From assembly GCA_902805915.1 (NCBI GenBank), contig CADCUO010000135.1:1-41042 (forward strand): a stretch of DNA of 41,042 bases, in the 5' to 3' direction. Positions 1-10,576 of the stretch are shown piece by piece; the stretch's first letter is position 1, and each line of letters starts with the position of its first letter. The DNA is from an uncultured Propionibacteriaceae bacterium (GTDB lineage: Bacteria; Actinomycetota; Actinomycetes; Propionibacteriales; Propionibacteriaceae). The notes under the pieces were generated by a model. The model searched no databases. It had not been told where the DNA came from and was given only the letters and a program-made list of their open reading frames with translations. The position numbers were made by a program, and so were the translations under genes.

Positions 1-246
1 CTCCTCATAGCCCCAACCGTTGACCGGGTACTCCAGGGTGGTCGCCCCGTCGACGAACAACCTGGACTCGACATCCCAACGCTTGTTCAGATAGGGGTTG
101 CTACCTCGGTATGCCGTCAGCTCCGTACCGGCCGAGATGCCGGAGAACAGGGTGCGTAGCCGTACCTCGTCGGGGGCCAGCGGCCTCTCGGCCTCCTCGA
201 CCACCTCGGCGACGCCTGGTGATGTGAAGCTCACCATTGAGCCCAT
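1..246 (-). CDS. Zinc-type alcohol dehydrogenase-like protein (MDR superfamily), N-terminal part
   Basis: The first 82 codons are present and the rest runs off the left edge. The N-terminal segment has the MDR GroES-like pattern LRTLFSGISAGTEL followed by an AYRGSNPYL stretch, as in proteins annotated as zinc-binding alcohol dehydrogenases; substrate cannot be told. Start ATG at 246 is supported by GAGGAG on the minus strand with about 9 nt spacing; a second in-frame ATG lies three codons on. The gene is divergent from the ABC transporter ATPase, with about 250 bp between them. Family assignment is good; the activity is inferred only from the family. Confidence 0.7.
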   Translation of the reverse strand, partial: MGSMVSFTSPGVAEVVEEAERPLAPDEVRLRTLFSGISAGTELTAYRGSNPYLNKRWDVESRLFVDGATTLEYPVNGWGYEE

Positions 247-273
247 TGTTTTCGTTCTCCTCAATCGCCGAAC

Positions 274-279
274 ACGCTA
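274..279 (-). promoter_or_regulatory. Candidate -10 (TAGCGT) for the MDR dehydrogenase
   Basis: TAGCGT on the minus strand fits the TANNNT -10 seen before many genes here and would give a leader of about 20 nt carrying the GAGGAG ribosome site. The rest of the 247-497 gap shows no gene; TTGACT at 390-395 on the plus strand could be a -35 for the ABC ATPase, but no good -10 follows at normal spacing. Confidence 0.35.
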
Positions 280-497
280 GGTGGGTGTGAGTGCCATGTG
301 ATGGCCTAGCCACGCTATCGGCCACGCCGCGCAGGCAGGCACCTCCGCCCAGCAGGCACTGTCGCGCGGAGTGCGTCCCATGCACTACATTGACTCCTGG
401 CAAGGACTCCCGGTTGATCCGTGGCAAAACATCCTTGCCGGTTGTTTCCACTACGGATCGTCGGGCACGTACCTGCCCGTGGAAAGGATGTGTGGCC

Positions 498-1595
498 ATG
501 GCCACCGTTTCATTCAGCGACGCAACGCGCGTCTACCCGGGTGCCGATCACCCCTCAGTCGACAGGCTCAACCTGGACATCGCCGATGGCGAGTTCATGG
601 TCCTCGTCGGCCCCTCAGGCTGCGGGAAGTCGACTTCCCTCCGCATGCTTGCCGGCCTCGAAGAGGTCAACCAGGGCAGCATCCACATCGGTGACCGTGA
701 CGTCACCGACCTGCCGCCCAAAGACCGTGACATCGCGATGGTCTTCCAGAACTACGCCTTGTACCCCCACATGACCGTGGGAGACAACATGGGCTTCGCC
801 CTGAAGATGGCGAACGTCCCCAAGGCCGAGCGTCAGCAGCGTGTCATGGAGGCCGCCAAGCTGCTGGGTCTGGAGGACTTCCTCAACCGCAAGCCCAAGG
901 CGCTCTCCGGCGGTCAGCGTCAGCGTGTCGCCATGGGCCGCGCCATCGTGCGTCAGCCCCAGGTCTTCTTGATGGACGAGCCGCTGTCCAACCTTGACGC
1001 CAAGCTACGGGTGTCCACCCGTACCCAGATCGCTGCCCTGCAGACCCGCCTCGGTGTCACCACGGTCTACGTGACGCACGACCAGGTCGAGGCCATGACG
1101 ATGGGTGACCGCGTGGCGGTCATGAAGGACGGCGTGCTGATGCAGGTCGACAGCCCGCTGCACCTGTACGACACCCCGAAGAACCTGTTCGTGGCTGGCT
1201 TCATCGGCTCTCCTGCCATGAACTTGATCGAGGGCACCGTCGTGGACGGCGGCATCCAGGTCGGCGACTACACCGTCCCCGTTCCGCGGGAATGGCTGGC
1301 CAAGGCTGCTGGTGAGACCAAGCTGACGTTGGGCATCCGGCCGGAGAACTTCTCCATCGCAGAAAGTGGCGCCGGTATCGGACTCGACGTGGCTGTGGTC
1401 GAAGAGCTCGGTGCAGACGCGTTCCTGTACGGCACGCTGGCTGGTCTGCCGGAGAACGAGCGGTTGAACGCACAGCAGGTCGTGGCCCGGATCTCTTCGC
1501 GCCGCCCACCGAGCCGGGGCGCCACCGTCCGCCTCACCGCGGACGCGGAGCACTTCCACGTGTTCTCCACCAAGACCGGAGACCGGCTTTCCTGA
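498..1595 (+). CDS. ugpC: Carbohydrate ABC transporter ATP-binding protein (MsiK/UgpC/MalK family)
   Basis: A 365-residue ATPase that energises sugar import from the cytoplasmic side. Walker A is GPSGCGKST at residues 38-46, the Q-loop lies in MVFQNYALYPHMTV, the signature is LSGGQRQR near 135, Walker B VFLMDEP near 156 and the H-loop YVTHDQ follows. The C-terminal third is the TOBE/MalK regulatory region, giving the family's usual length. ATG 498 is chosen because GGAAAGGA lies 9 nt upstream and the family begins with this V-F-A/T-R-Y strand; longer upstream reading lacks similarity. No permease or binding-protein genes adjoin it, which is typical of MsiK-like ATPases shared by several sugar importers (known for streptomycetes; inferred here). 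A strong terminator follows. Confidence 0.9.
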   Translation: MATVSFSDATRVYPGADHPSVDRLNLDIADGEFMVLVGPSGCGKSTSLRMLAGLEEVNQGSIHIGDRDVTDLPPKDRDIAMVFQNYALYPHMTVGDNMGFALKMANVPKAERQQRVMEAAKLLGLEDFLNRKPKALSGGQRQRVAMGRAIVRQPQVFLMDEPLSNLDAKLRVSTRTQIAALQTRLGVTTVYVTHDQVEAMTMGDRVAVMKDGVLMQVDSPLHLYDTPKNLFVAGFIGSPAMNLIEGTVVDGGIQVGDYTVPVPREWLAKAAGETKLTLGIRPENFSIAESGAGIGLDVAVVEELGADAFLYGTLAGLPENERLNAQQVVARISSRRPPSRGATVRLTADAEHFHVFSTKTGDRLS

Positions 1596-1626
1596 GGCAT
1601 TCCCGGTTGAATTGAACGGATCGACC

Positions 1627-1660
1627 AGAGCAGGCCCCCGCTTCGGCGGGGGCCTGCTCT
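1627..1660 (+). terminator. Strong hairpin terminator after the ABC ATPase
   Basis: A perfect 15-bp GC-rich stem (1627-1641 with 1646-1660) closes on a TTCG tetraloop, 31 nt after the ATPase stop. There is no U-tract after it, as is common for actinobacterial terminators. It separates the ATPase from the DUF4032 gene. Confidence 0.85.
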
Positions 1661-1684
1661 GCGTGCATCTGACAAGATGGCGGA

Positions 1685-3076
1685 ATGCCCAGGTTTTTGG
1701 CCGCCCAGCCCCAGACCGAACTCATTACCCTGCCGTGGGAGATGCCGTTGGAGGACTGGCCGGAGAAGCACCTGGTGGCGCTGCCGCGAGGCATCTCCCG
1801 CCATGTCGTCCGGTTCGTCAAGGTGGGCGGGGGCGTGTACGCCGCCAAGGAGGTGCTGGAGCACCTTGCCATCCACGAGTACCGGCTGCTTCGCGATCTG
1901 ATCCGACTGGACGTCCCTTCGGTTGAGCCGCTCGGTGTGGTCACCGCCCGGGTCGATCCCGATGGCGAGCCGCTGGATCCGGTGTTGATCACCAAGCACC
2001 TGCAGTTCTCACTGCCGTACCGCTCACTGTTCAGCCGCGGCGTCCGGCAGGACACGGTGAACCGCCTGGTCGACGCGATGGTGGTGCTGCTGGCCCGGCT
2101 GCACCTGACCGGCTTCCTCTGGGGCGACGTGTCGCTGTCCAACACGTTGTTCCGTCGCGATGCCGGCTCGTTCGCCGCTTATCTGGTGGACGCCGAGACC
2201 GGCGAGCTGCACGACCAGCTGACCGACGGTCAGCGGGAGCACGATCTGATGATCGCCCGGACGAACCTCTTCGGGGAGTTCTGCGACCTTGAAGCCGGCG
2301 GGCTGCTGGACGAGGCGCTGGACCCCCTCACTCTGGTCGAGACGATCGAGAACCGCTACCGCGAGCTGTGGTCGGAGCTGACCGGGGTGGAGGAGTTCGA
2401 CGGCAGCGAGATGCACCGGATCGAGAGTCGGGTCCGGCGGCTGAACGCACTCGGCTTCGACATCGCGGAGCTGGACATCACCACCGACTTCGCCGGCTCC
2501 ACCATCCGCATCCAGCCAAAAGTGGTCGACGCCGGCCACCACTCCCGCCGGTTGATCCGGTTGACCGGGCTGGACACGGAGGAGAACCAGGCCCGTCGCC
2601 TGCTCAACGACCTGGACACCTTCCGCGCGCGTACCGACCAGCAGGGGGCCGACGAGTCGATCGTGGCGCACCAGTGGCTGACCCAGGTGTTCGAGCCGGT
2701 GGTCAACGCCGTACCGAACGAGCTCCGGTCCAAGCGCGAGCCGGCCGAGATCTTCCACGAGGTCTTGGAGCACCGGTGGTTCCTGTCCGAGCAGGCAGGC
2801 ACGGAGATCGACATCAAGGAAGCGGCCGAGCGGTACATGAACACGGTGCTCAAGCAGCTGCCGGACGAGGCGGTGGCGATGTCGCTGGACTCGATGGGGC
2901 AGCTCGCCAACCCGTACGACCCGTCCCAAGGCTTCCTAGACGACACCGTCGAGAAGCCGTACGACCCGTGGGAGGACGCCGACGAGATAGCTGAGGAGGA
3001 GGAAGTGAGCACCCCAGCGGCGGCCTACCTCGATATCGACAGCCTGCGCCGGCGGGCCAGCGCCAACACCGACTAG
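1685..3076 (+). CDS. DUF4032 family protein with kinase-like catalytic loop
   Basis: A 463-residue soluble protein resembling actinobacterial proteins annotated DUF4032, which carry a lipopolysaccharide-kinase/RIO-like fold in the N-terminal half. The visible kinase-like element is WGDVSLSNTLF around residues 146-156, where D148 and N153 match the D-x4-N of a catalytic loop; YLVDAETGEL downstream could supply the DFG-like metal ligand. The C-terminal part (about 300-463) is acidic and not recognised. The substrate is unknown. The start is likely leaderless: CAAGAT at 1673-1678 sits 6 nt before ATG and no Shine-Dalgarno is present. The gene stands alone behind a terminator, and its end overlaps the tail of a decayed acyl-CoA dehydrogenase on the other strand. 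Confidence 0.7.
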   Translation: MPRFLAAQPQTELITLPWEMPLEDWPEKHLVALPRGISRHVVRFVKVGGGVYAAKEVLEHLAIHEYRLLRDLIRLDVPSVEPLGVVTARVDPDGEPLDPVLITKHLQFSLPYRSLFSRGVRQDTVNRLVDAMVVLLARLHLTGFLWGDVSLSNTLFRRDAGSFAAYLVDAETGELHDQLTDGQREHDLMIARTNLFGEFCDLEAGGLLDEALDPLTLVETIENRYRELWSELTGVEEFDGSEMHRIESRVRRLNALGFDIAELDITTDFAGSTIRIQPKVVDAGHHSRRLIRLTGLDTEENQARRLLNDLDTFRARTDQQGADESIVAHQWLTQVFEPVVNAVPNELRSKREPAEIFHEVLEHRWFLSEQAGTEIDIKEAAERYMNTVLKQLPDEAVAMSLDSMGQLANPYDPSQGFLDDTVEKPYDPWEDADEIAEEEEVSTPAAAYLDIDSLRRRASANTD

Positions 3077-3570
3077 CGCCCTGTGCCGTAGCGGGTCCGG
3101 ACCTGGCGGGCTATCACCAGCTTCTGGATCTGGTTGGTGCTGCGAAGATCTGGGTCACCTTGCCTCGCGCAGATAGCGCTCCACGCGCCCAGCTGGCGGC
3201 CACTGATCATGTCGGGCAACAGCGCCGTAACTTGATCTTCGGCACCGTACTGACCCAGGGCATGACAGGCCATGACATAGACCGAGATCCCGACACCGAC
3301 ACTCATCCACGCCGCGGCGATCTCCTCCAGCACCTGCAGATAGACCTCGTACGGCTGCCCGCCGCCACCGAGCTCATCCGGATACGGCAGGCCTAGCAGC
3401 TAAACGTCACCTAGCTTGGCGAAGATGTCGCGGGGAGACTCTGCGGCCGCCTCGGCGGCTGAGGCGCGACGAATCAGCTCATGCCCCGCTATTTCGCGCA
3501 CCACGGCGATCAGGTCCGACCCCTCGCTCGTCGGTAGCAGACCGTTATTACGCCAGGTCCTCCGGAGCAT
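3073..3570 (-). pseudogene. Decayed acyl-CoA dehydrogenase, N-terminal remnant
   Basis: Reading the minus strand from ATG 3570 gives LLPTSEGSDLIAVVREIAGHEL, then LGDV, an in-frame TAG at 3400-3402, then LLGLPYPDELGGGGQPYEVY and LEEIAAAWMSVGVGISVYV in the same frame. This is the N-terminal helical domain of an acyl-CoA dehydrogenase. After LGAWSAICARQGD the similarity fades and the frame stops at 3073, so the FAD-binding middle domain and the catalytic base are missing. The stop codon, the loss of about two thirds of the protein and the unusual Met, Cys and Gln substitutions indicate a dead gene. The remaining gap 3571-3700 has no gene; it holds a small hairpin (3614-3619 with 3627-3632). Confidence 0.8.
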
Positions 3571-3688
3571 TTATGGGTCTTCGCGGAAAGTATGGAACTA
3601 AAATGTCTCTTCGGCACCGTCCCCATCGGTGCTGCCAGGGTAGCCCGCAGAGTTGTCCCAGCCGTGAGGCGAACGCCCCATTCTCCCC

Positions 3689-3694
3689 TAGGCT
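3689..3694 (+). promoter_or_regulatory. Leaderless -10 (TAGGCT) of the MarR gene
   Basis: TAGGCT lies exactly 6 nt before ATG 3701 and no ribosome site is present, the pattern of a leaderless actinobacterial transcript. The same hexamer and spacing recur before cysS. Confidence 0.6.
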
Positions 3695-3700
3695 GACGGG

Positions 3701-4153
3701 ATGGAAGAAGATCTCCAGCAGCTCGGGGAGGACTTGATCACCACCGCTGCACGGATCGTGCGCTGGGCCCCAACCGAGGGCTGGGCCATCAGCCTCGCCT
3801 CAGCGAGAATATTGGCGCGGCTGTCCGACAACGGACCGTCCAGGATCAGTGATCTTGCAGCCCTCGAGCAGTGCTCGCAACCGACGATCACCAACCACGT
3901 CAAGCGTCTGGAGTCCATGGGTCTGGTCAGCCGCCGCACCGACCCAGGGGACGCCCGAGCATGGGTGATCGAACTGACCAGCGACGGCATCTCCCAGTTG
4001 ACGGCGATGCGTAACTCCTTCGGGACGAACCTGGTGCCCTACCTCGCTGCGCTGTCCCCAGAAGAACAAAAGGCGCTGCGTGGAGGCATCGAGGCGATGC
4101 GGCGGGTGATGGGTCAATCGGCACGGCGTCCGGCGGCTAGGCTGCCCCAATGA
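3701..4153 (+). CDS. MarR family transcriptional regulator
   Basis: A 150-residue winged-helix repressor-type protein. The recognition region reads [31 protein letters not shown], followed by the wing [13 protein letters not shown], the usual DxRxxxxxLT-like motif of MarR. Terminal helices for dimerisation flank it. The ligand is unknown. Its stop codon overlaps the cysS start (ATGA, 4150-4153), yet cysS has its own TAGGCT hexamer, so both coupled and independent expression are possible. The target may be itself or the decayed dehydrogenase region upstream; no clear palindromic operator was found. Confidence 0.85.
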   Translation: MEEDLQQLGEDLITTAARIVRWAPTEGWAISLASARILARLSDNGPSRISDLAALEQCSQPTITNHVKRLESMGLVSRRTDPGDARAWVIELTSDGISQLTAMRNSFGTNLVPYLAALSPEEQKALRGGIEAMRRVMGQSARRPAARLPQ

Positions 4154-5550
4154 CATTCCGGCTCTACGACACCGCCACCCGTACGGTGCGCGACTTCGTA
4201 CCCGTGGTGCCGGGCAGGGTGTCGATCTACCACTGCGGCCTGACCGTGCAGTCCGCGCCGCACCTGGGGCACATCCGAAAAGAGATCGTCTTCGACGTCC
4301 TTCGCAGATGGCTGTCCCGCAGCGGCTTCGACGTCACCGTGATCGCGAACGTCACCGATATCGACGACAAGATCTTGATCAAGTCCGCCGAGGCAGGAGT
4401 GCCCTGGTTCGCTCACGCCTACCGCTTCGAACGCGAGCTGCACGACGCGTACGAGGCACTGGGCTGCGAGCCTCCGACGTACGAGCCTCGGGCGACCGGC
4501 CATATCCCGGAAATGATCGAGTTGATCAAGGTGTTGATCGAGCGCCGTCATGCCTACCAGGCCGAGGACGGCTCCGGGGACGTCTACTTCGACGTCCGGT
4601 CCTGGCCCTCCTACGGTTCGCTGTCCCGACAGAACATCGACGACATGGAAGCCGCGGCGGACGCCGACCCGCGCGGCAAGCGCGACCCGCGCGACTTCGC
4701 GCTGTGGAAGGGCCACAAGGGCAATGAGCCGTTGAGCGCGTCGTGGCCAACGCCGTGGGGGCGGGGCCGACCCGGCTGGCATCTGGAGTGCTCGGCCATG
4801 GCTGGGAAGTATCTCGGGGACGAGTTCGACATCCACGGCGGCGGCATCGATCTGCGCTTCCCGCATCACGAGAACGAGCTGGCCCAGTCCACCGCTGGCG
4901 GGCAACGATTTGCCCGCTACTGGATGCACAATGCCTGGGTTACCGCAGCCGGGGAGAAGATGAGCAAGTCCCTCAGCAACGGCGCCCTGGTGTCGGAGGT
5001 GACGCAGAAGTATCCGGCGCGGGCGGTGCGGTTCTACCTGGCTCAGCCGCACTACCGATCCGCCGTCGAGTTCTCCGACACATCGCTGCGGGAGGCCACA
5101 ACGGCACTGGCCCGGATCGACAGCTTCGTCGCGCGAGCCCGCGAGCTGACGGAGGTGGTGCCCGGCGAGCTGCCGCAGGAGTTCGTGGACTCGATGAATG
5201 ACGATCTTGGTACGCCCGGCGCCGTGGCCGCCATCTACAACTGCGTCCGGGTGGGAAACGCCGCCGTCGACGCCGGCGACGAAGCGACCGTGCAGGCTGC
5301 GGCAGGCCAGGTGGTCGCGATGCTTGACGTGCTGGGCCTGTCGGTCGACTCCGGCAGATCCGCCGGCGATGACTATCGTCCGCTGGTGGACGGGCTGATG
5401 GCGCAGTTGATCAAGCAGCGCTCCGACGCCCGCGCCCGCAGGGACTTCGCCGCCGCTGACGCGATCCGCGACTCACTTTCCCAGCTCGGCGTGGTGATCG
5501 AGGACACCCCTCGTGGCACCCGGTGGTCGCTGGGACGACAGGAAGACTGA
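4150..5550 (+). CDS. cysS: Cysteine--tRNA ligase
   Basis: Charges tRNA-Cys with cysteine in the cytoplasm. The 466-residue protein has C29 in YHCGLTVQ (zinc ligand), the HIGH-type motif PHLGH at 37-41, the second zinc site in HLECSAM and [15 protein letters not shown], and KMSKS at 270-274, followed by an all-helical anticodon-binding region. Full family length and the C-terminal DALR-like part separate it from the shorter mycothiol ligase MshC, a paralogue that is the main alternative. ATG 4150 is preceded by TAGGCT at 4138-4143 with 6 nt spacing, suggesting a leaderless start inside the end of marR. rlmB follows immediately, an order conserved in mycobacteria and streptomycetes. Confidence 0.95.
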   Translation: MTFRLYDTATRTVRDFVPVVPGRVSIYHCGLTVQSAPHLGHIRKEIVFDVLRRWLSRSGFDVTVIANVTDIDDKILIKSAEAGVPWFAHAYRFERELHDAYEALGCEPPTYEPRATGHIPEMIELIKVLIERRHAYQAEDGSGDVYFDVRSWPSYGSLSRQNIDDMEAAADADPRGKRDPRDFALWKGHKGNEPLSASWPTPWGRGRPGWHLECSAMAGKYLGDEFDIHGGGIDLRFPHHENELAQSTAGGQRFARYWMHNAWVTAAGEKMSKSLSNGALVSEVTQKYPARAVRFYLAQPHYRSAVEFSDTSLREATTALARIDSFVARARELTEVVPGELPQEFVDSMNDDLGTPGAVAAIYNCVRVGNAAVDAGDEATVQAAAGQVVAMLDVLGLSVDSGRSAGDDYRPLVDGLMAQLIKQRSDARARRDFAAADAIRDSLSQLGVVIEDTPRGTRWSLGRQED

Positions 5551-5551
5551 G

Positions 5552-6511
5552 ATGCCAGGTAACAGCCAGCGAAAAGGTGCCGTGCGGCACAAGGGCAAGG
5601 GCAACACCGCAGGCTCGGGTGGCCGCGTCCGCCGCGGCCTCCAAGGCCGGGGCCCCACGCCCAAGGCCGAGGACCGGCCGTACCACAAAGCGCACAAGGC
5701 CAAGAGAGCCGCCGGCGAGGGAACGGAGCGCCGCCCCACCGCCGGGGCCCCGCGAACCGGTCGGCCCGGGACCGGGCCCGAGTGGGTGGTGGGGCGCAAC
5801 CCGGTACTGGAGGCCATGCAGGCGGGGGTTCCGGTCCGCGCCGCCTATATCGCCGAGGGCTCAGAACGCGACGACCGGCTGCGGGAGATCCTCCGCCTGT
5901 CCGCCGACCGCGGCACCTCGCTGCTGGAGGTGACCCGGAACGAGATCGACCGGTTGACCGGTGGCGCGATCCATCAGGGCGTTGCCCTGCAGCTGCCCGA
6001 GTTCCAGTATGCCCACCCTGACGACCTGATGGCGGCCGCCTTCGACTCCCCCGGTGAACCGCTGATCGTGGCGTTGGACTCGATCACCGACCCGCGCAAC
6101 CTGGGAGCGATCGTTCGCTCCGCCGCCGCGTTCGGCGCCAACGGCGTACTGATCCCCGAGCGTCGCTCCGCCGGAATGACGGCTGCGGCGTGGAAGACCT
6201 CAGCGGGCGCGGCAGCCCGGATCCCGATCGCCCGGGCCACCAACTTGAACCGCTCCCTCCGCGCCTATGCCGACGCCGGGTTCACCCTCGTCGGACTCGA
6301 CGGCGAGGCCGATGTCGACATCGCCGACGTGCCCGGCGCGTCCGGGCCGTTGGTTCTGGTCGTCGGAAGCGAGGGCGACGGGTTGTCTCGGCTGGTTCGG
6401 GAGGCCTGCGACACCCTTACCTCCATCCCTATCCCGGGCGAGGTGGAGTCGCTGAATGCCGGCGTTGCGGCCGGCATCGCGCTGTATGAGATAGCACGGT
6501 CTCGCGTCTAG
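5552..6511 (+). CDS. rlmB: 23S rRNA (guanosine-2'-O-)-methyltransferase RlmB (SpoU/TrmH family)
   Basis: A 319-residue SPOUT methyltransferase expected to 2'-O-methylate a guanosine in the peptidyl-transferase region of 23S rRNA. Residues 1-75 are a very basic, Gly/Arg/Lys-rich extension; the substrate-binding domain begins at WVVGRNPVLEAM. The knotted catalytic domain has motif 1 SITDPRNLGAIVRSA, motif 2 LVVGSEGDGLSRLV and motif 3 IPIPGEVESLNAGVA, so all three SPOUT motifs are intact. ATG 5552 is chosen because it starts 1 nt after the cysS stop with GGAAG about 7 nt upstream. It is clearly co-transcribed with cysS. Exact target nucleotide is inferred from the family. Confidence 0.9.
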   Translation: MPGNSQRKGAVRHKGKGNTAGSGGRVRRGLQGRGPTPKAEDRPYHKAHKAKRAAGEGTERRPTAGAPRTGRPGTGPEWVVGRNPVLEAMQAGVPVRAAYIAEGSERDDRLREILRLSADRGTSLLEVTRNEIDRLTGGAIHQGVALQLPEFQYAHPDDLMAAAFDSPGEPLIVALDSITDPRNLGAIVRSAAAFGANGVLIPERRSAGMTAAAWKTSAGAAARIPIARATNLNRSLRAYADAGFTLVGLDGEADVDIADVPGASGPLVLVVGSEGDGLSRLVREACDTLTSIPIPGEVESLNAGVAAGIALYEIARSRV

Positions 6512-6559
6512 CGCTGCGGCTGCGCAGTGGACGCGGACGGGCCTGTCAGTGAACAGCGA

Positions 6560-6565
6560 TAGATT
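6560..6565 (+). promoter_or_regulatory. Candidate -10 (TAGATT) of glyA
   Basis: TAGATT lies 42 nt before the glyA GTG start, leaving a leader of about 35 nt that ends in AGGAG. A matching -35 is not obvious. Confidence 0.45.
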
Positions 6566-6607
6566 GGGGTGCCGCACCTGCCCCGCCCGCCTGCACAGGA
6601 GTTCCTT

Positions 6608-8068
6608 GTGACTGACACCCTCGCGCCCACCTCGTCGATGGCCCAGACCGCCTCCCAGGCGTACCGGTCCGCGCTTGCCGTGATCGAGTCGGTAGAGCCG
6701 CGGATTGCCGAGGCCACCCGGCAGGAGCTGGCCGACCAGCGCAGCTCACTGAAACTGATCGCGTCAGAGAACTACGCCTCCCCAGCGGTGCTGTTGACCA
6801 TGGGGTCCTGGTTCAGCGACAAGTACGCCGAGGGCACGGTCGGGCACCGCTTCTACGCCGGCTGTCAGAACGTCGACACTGTGGAGTCGCTCGCCGCCGA
6901 GCACGCCCGCGAGCTGTTCGGAGCCGAGTACGCCTACGCCCAACCACACTCCGGCATTGACGCCAACCTGGTCGCCTTCTGGGCCATCCTGGCGAACCGG
7001 GTGGGGCTGCCGGCGCTGGCAGAGCACGGTGTCAAAGGCATCAACGACCTGTCCGAGGCTGACTGGGAGGAGCTGCGGAAGAGTTTCGGCAACCAGCGCG
7101 CCCTCGGTATGTCGCTGGATGCCGGCGGTCACCTCACCCACGGCTTCCGGCCCAATATCTCCGGCAAGATGTTCTCCCAGCGGTCCTACGGCACTGATCC
7201 AAAGACGGAGCTGCTGGACTACGACGCGGTCCGCCAGACCGCCAAGGAGTTCAAGCCGCTGATCCTGATCGCCGGCTACTCGGCGTACCCACGGCGGGTG
7301 AACTTCGCGAAGATGCGGGAGATCGCCGACGAGGTGGGCGCGACCTTCATGGTCGACATGGCCCACTTCGCCGGTCTGGTCGCCGGGAAGGTGTTCACCG
7401 GCGAGGAGGACCCGGTTCCGTACGCCCATATCGTCACCACCACCACGCACAAGTCGCTGCGCGGACCCCGCGGCGGTCTGGTGCTAGCGACGAAGGAGTA
7501 CGCCGACTCCGTCGACCGGGGCTGCCCAATGGTGCTGGGTGGACCGCTGTCTCACGTGATGGCGGCCAAGGCCGTCGCGCTGGCGGAGGCTCGCACCGCT
7601 GAGTTCCAGACCTACGCCCAGAAGGTGGCGGACAACGCCAAGTCGCTTGCCGACGGGTTCCTCCGCCGCGGCGCGAAGCTGGTCACCGGCGGTACCGACA
7701 ACCACATCGTGCTCCTCGACGTGACCGCGTTCGGGCTCACCGGGCGGCAGGCGGAGTCTGCTCTGCTGGACGCCGGTATCGTCACCAACCGCAACTCCGT
7801 GCCCAATGACCCGAACGGCGCCTGGTACACCTCCGGGGTACGTTTCGGTACGCCCGCCCTGACCACCCGCGGCTTCGGCGCCGACGAGTTCGACCAGGTC
7901 GCCGAGTTGGCGGTCAACGTCCTGCGGAACACCACCCCCACCACCACCGCGGCCGGCGCTCCCGGCAAGGCGAAGTACCAGCTGGCCGAAGGCGTGGCGG
8001 ACGCGACCAAGAGCGCGTCTGCTGAGATGTTGGACCACTACCCGCTCTACCCCGGACTGGAGCTCTAG
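6608..8068 (+). CDS. glyA: Serine hydroxymethyltransferase, long form
   Basis: A PLP enzyme interconverting serine and glycine with tetrahydrofolate, the main source of one-carbon units. The 486-residue protein includes [13 protein letters not shown], the SHMT core with [20 protein letters not shown], and the PLP-lysine segment [14 protein letters not shown]. It is longer than the E. coli enzyme (about 417 residues), with an insertion around residues 125-160, as in the long SHMT form known from some actinobacteria and chlamydiae. GTG 6608 is chosen because AGGAG lies 6 nt upstream; the frame opens further up without similarity. The aldo/keto reductase follows 4 nt after the stop, so the two are probably co-transcribed. 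Confidence 0.92.
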   Translation: MTDTLAPTSSMAQTASQAYRSALAVIESVEPRIAEATRQELADQRSSLKLIASENYASPAVLLTMGSWFSDKYAEGTVGHRFYAGCQNVDTVESLAAEHARELFGAEYAYAQPHSGIDANLVAFWAILANRVGLPALAEHGVKGINDLSEADWEELRKSFGNQRALGMSLDAGGHLTHGFRPNISGKMFSQRSYGTDPKTELLDYDAVRQTAKEFKPLILIAGYSAYPRRVNFAKMREIADEVGATFMVDMAHFAGLVAGKVFTGEEDPVPYAHIVTTTTHKSLRGPRGGLVLATKEYADSVDRGCPMVLGGPLSHVMAAKAVALAEARTAEFQTYAQKVADNAKSLADGFLRRGAKLVTGGTDNHIVLLDVTAFGLTGRQAESALLDAGIVTNRNSVPNDPNGAWYTSGVRFGTPALTTRGFGADEFDQVAELAVNVLRNTTPTTTAAGAPGKAKYQLAEGVADATKSASAEMLDHYPLYPGLEL

Positions 8069-8072
8069 GGCT

Positions 8073-9082
<1,010 letters not shown>

Positions 9083-9086
<4 letters not shown>

Positions 9087-10576
9087 CCCACCGAGTCTCT
9101 CGGAAAGCCGGTCGGGTTCTCCGCCAACAGCAGGTCGAGGTCGGCCAGCCGGTCGAGGTTCCGCACCATCTGCGCCATGCGGTGGTTCCGGGCAAACCGT
9201 TCCCGGTGCCGCTGCAAAAACAGCCAGTACCCCGCGGTGTACGGGCAGGCCTTGTCACCCACCCGGATCTTCGGGTCGAAGACGCAGCCACCGCAGAGGT
9301 CGGTCATCTTGTTGATGTAGTTCCCGCCGGCAGCGTACGGTTTCGTGGCCAGCACGCCGCCGTCGGCATGCTGGGACATGCCGACCACATTCGGCACCAT
9401 CACCCAGTCGTAACCGTCCACGAATGACCGGTGAAACCAGCTGGTCACCTCCTGGGGGTTCCAGCCCTGGAGCAGGGCGTAGTTGCCGAGGATCATCAGC
9501 CGCGGGATGTGGTGCACCCAGCCGTGCTCCCGAACCGACGTCAACGCAAACTGCAGGCAGGCCGCGTCCGTGCCTGCCGGGTCGAGCGCCAGGAACCACT
9601 CCGGGATCGGACGTTGGGCGTCTAGCTCGTTCTCGTCGCGGTAGTTCTCGCCGAGATACCAGTAGAGGTGCCAGATGTACTCCCGCCAACCGATCACCTG
9701 GCGGATGAAACCCTCCACCGACGCGATGGGCGCGTGTCCCTCGCGGTACGCGTCCTCCGCCGCCCGGACCACCTCACGGGGATCCAGCAGACCAAGGTTG
9801 AGCGGCGCCGACAGCAGTGAGTGCGCCATCCATCGGTCCTGGGTGAGGACCGCGTCCTCGTACCTGCCGAAGATCGGGAGCCGGTGCTGGATGAAATCAT
9901 CCAGGGCGGCCAGCGCCTCCGCCCGCGTGGCGGCGAAGGTGCGCGGGCCGTCCTCGCCCACCATGACAAGCCCCTCACGCTGCCAGCGGTCGAGGTCACG
10001 GCGAACTTCGTCGTCGATCTCGTCCTCCACCGGCCACACCGGTTCCGGCAGCCCTAGCGTCTGCGCCCGTTTCGGTGGCGGCTCGCGGTTGTCCGCGTCG
10101 TAGTTCCACTGCCCCGTGGTTGGCTCGGCGCCGTCCATCAACACGTCCAGCCGACGCCGGGCATCGCGGTAGTAGTCCTCCATCAACAGTCGCCGACGAC
10201 CCCGACCGTCGGCCCAGGTGCTGAACTCCTGTCGAGAGGTGGCATAACCGCGGGCGGGCAACCGCTCCAGGTCGCGTTCGCCGGCCACGGCGTCCACGAA
10301 GTGCACGGCCGACCAAGACGTGGGCTGCAGCACATCCAGTGGCTCGTCAACCTGCGCGAGCCCTTCCCGGTAGCCGTCCACTCTCAGATAGCGGCAGGCC
10401 GACCCCAGCTCGGCCGCCCGATGTCGCATTGCCGACAGGATGAGGTGTGCCTTTTGCCGGTGGAACGGTCGCCGCTGGAACACCCGGCGGGACTCGATCA
10501 GGAGCACCTGCTGGTCGTCGGAGTCCAGGAAATAGGGCCCCAGCTGATCCCCGAAGAGCCAGCGTCGCCGTGTCAT
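9083..10576 (-). CDS. Iron-sulfur bacterial cryptochrome/photolyase (FeS-BCP, PhrB/CryB type)
   Basis: A 497-residue flavoprotein of the cryptochrome/photolyase-related family, probably repairing (6-4) photoproducts in light. The N-terminal Rossmann domain begins [10 protein letters not shown]; the helical FAD domain includes [18 protein letters not shown] and [15 protein letters not shown]. Four cysteines sit at 340, 428, 431 and 444 (ACLQF, CGGC, KACPYT). Each is exactly ten residues below the [4Fe-4S] ligands I recall for Agrobacterium PhrB (350, 438, 441, 454), strong support for an intact cluster. ATG 10576 overlaps the stop of the upstream DUF2207 gene (ATGA), so translation is coupled. 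Confidence 0.9.

Noticed and set aside
390-418. TTGACT as a -35 of the ABC ATPase
   Set aside because: The hexamer at the -10 position (GTTGAT or nearby) is poor and the leader would be long; not strong enough to list as a promoter.
4150-5550. Mycothiol ligase MshC instead of CysS
   Set aside because: Length of 466, the C-terminal anticodon-binding region and the adjacent rlmB favour CysS.
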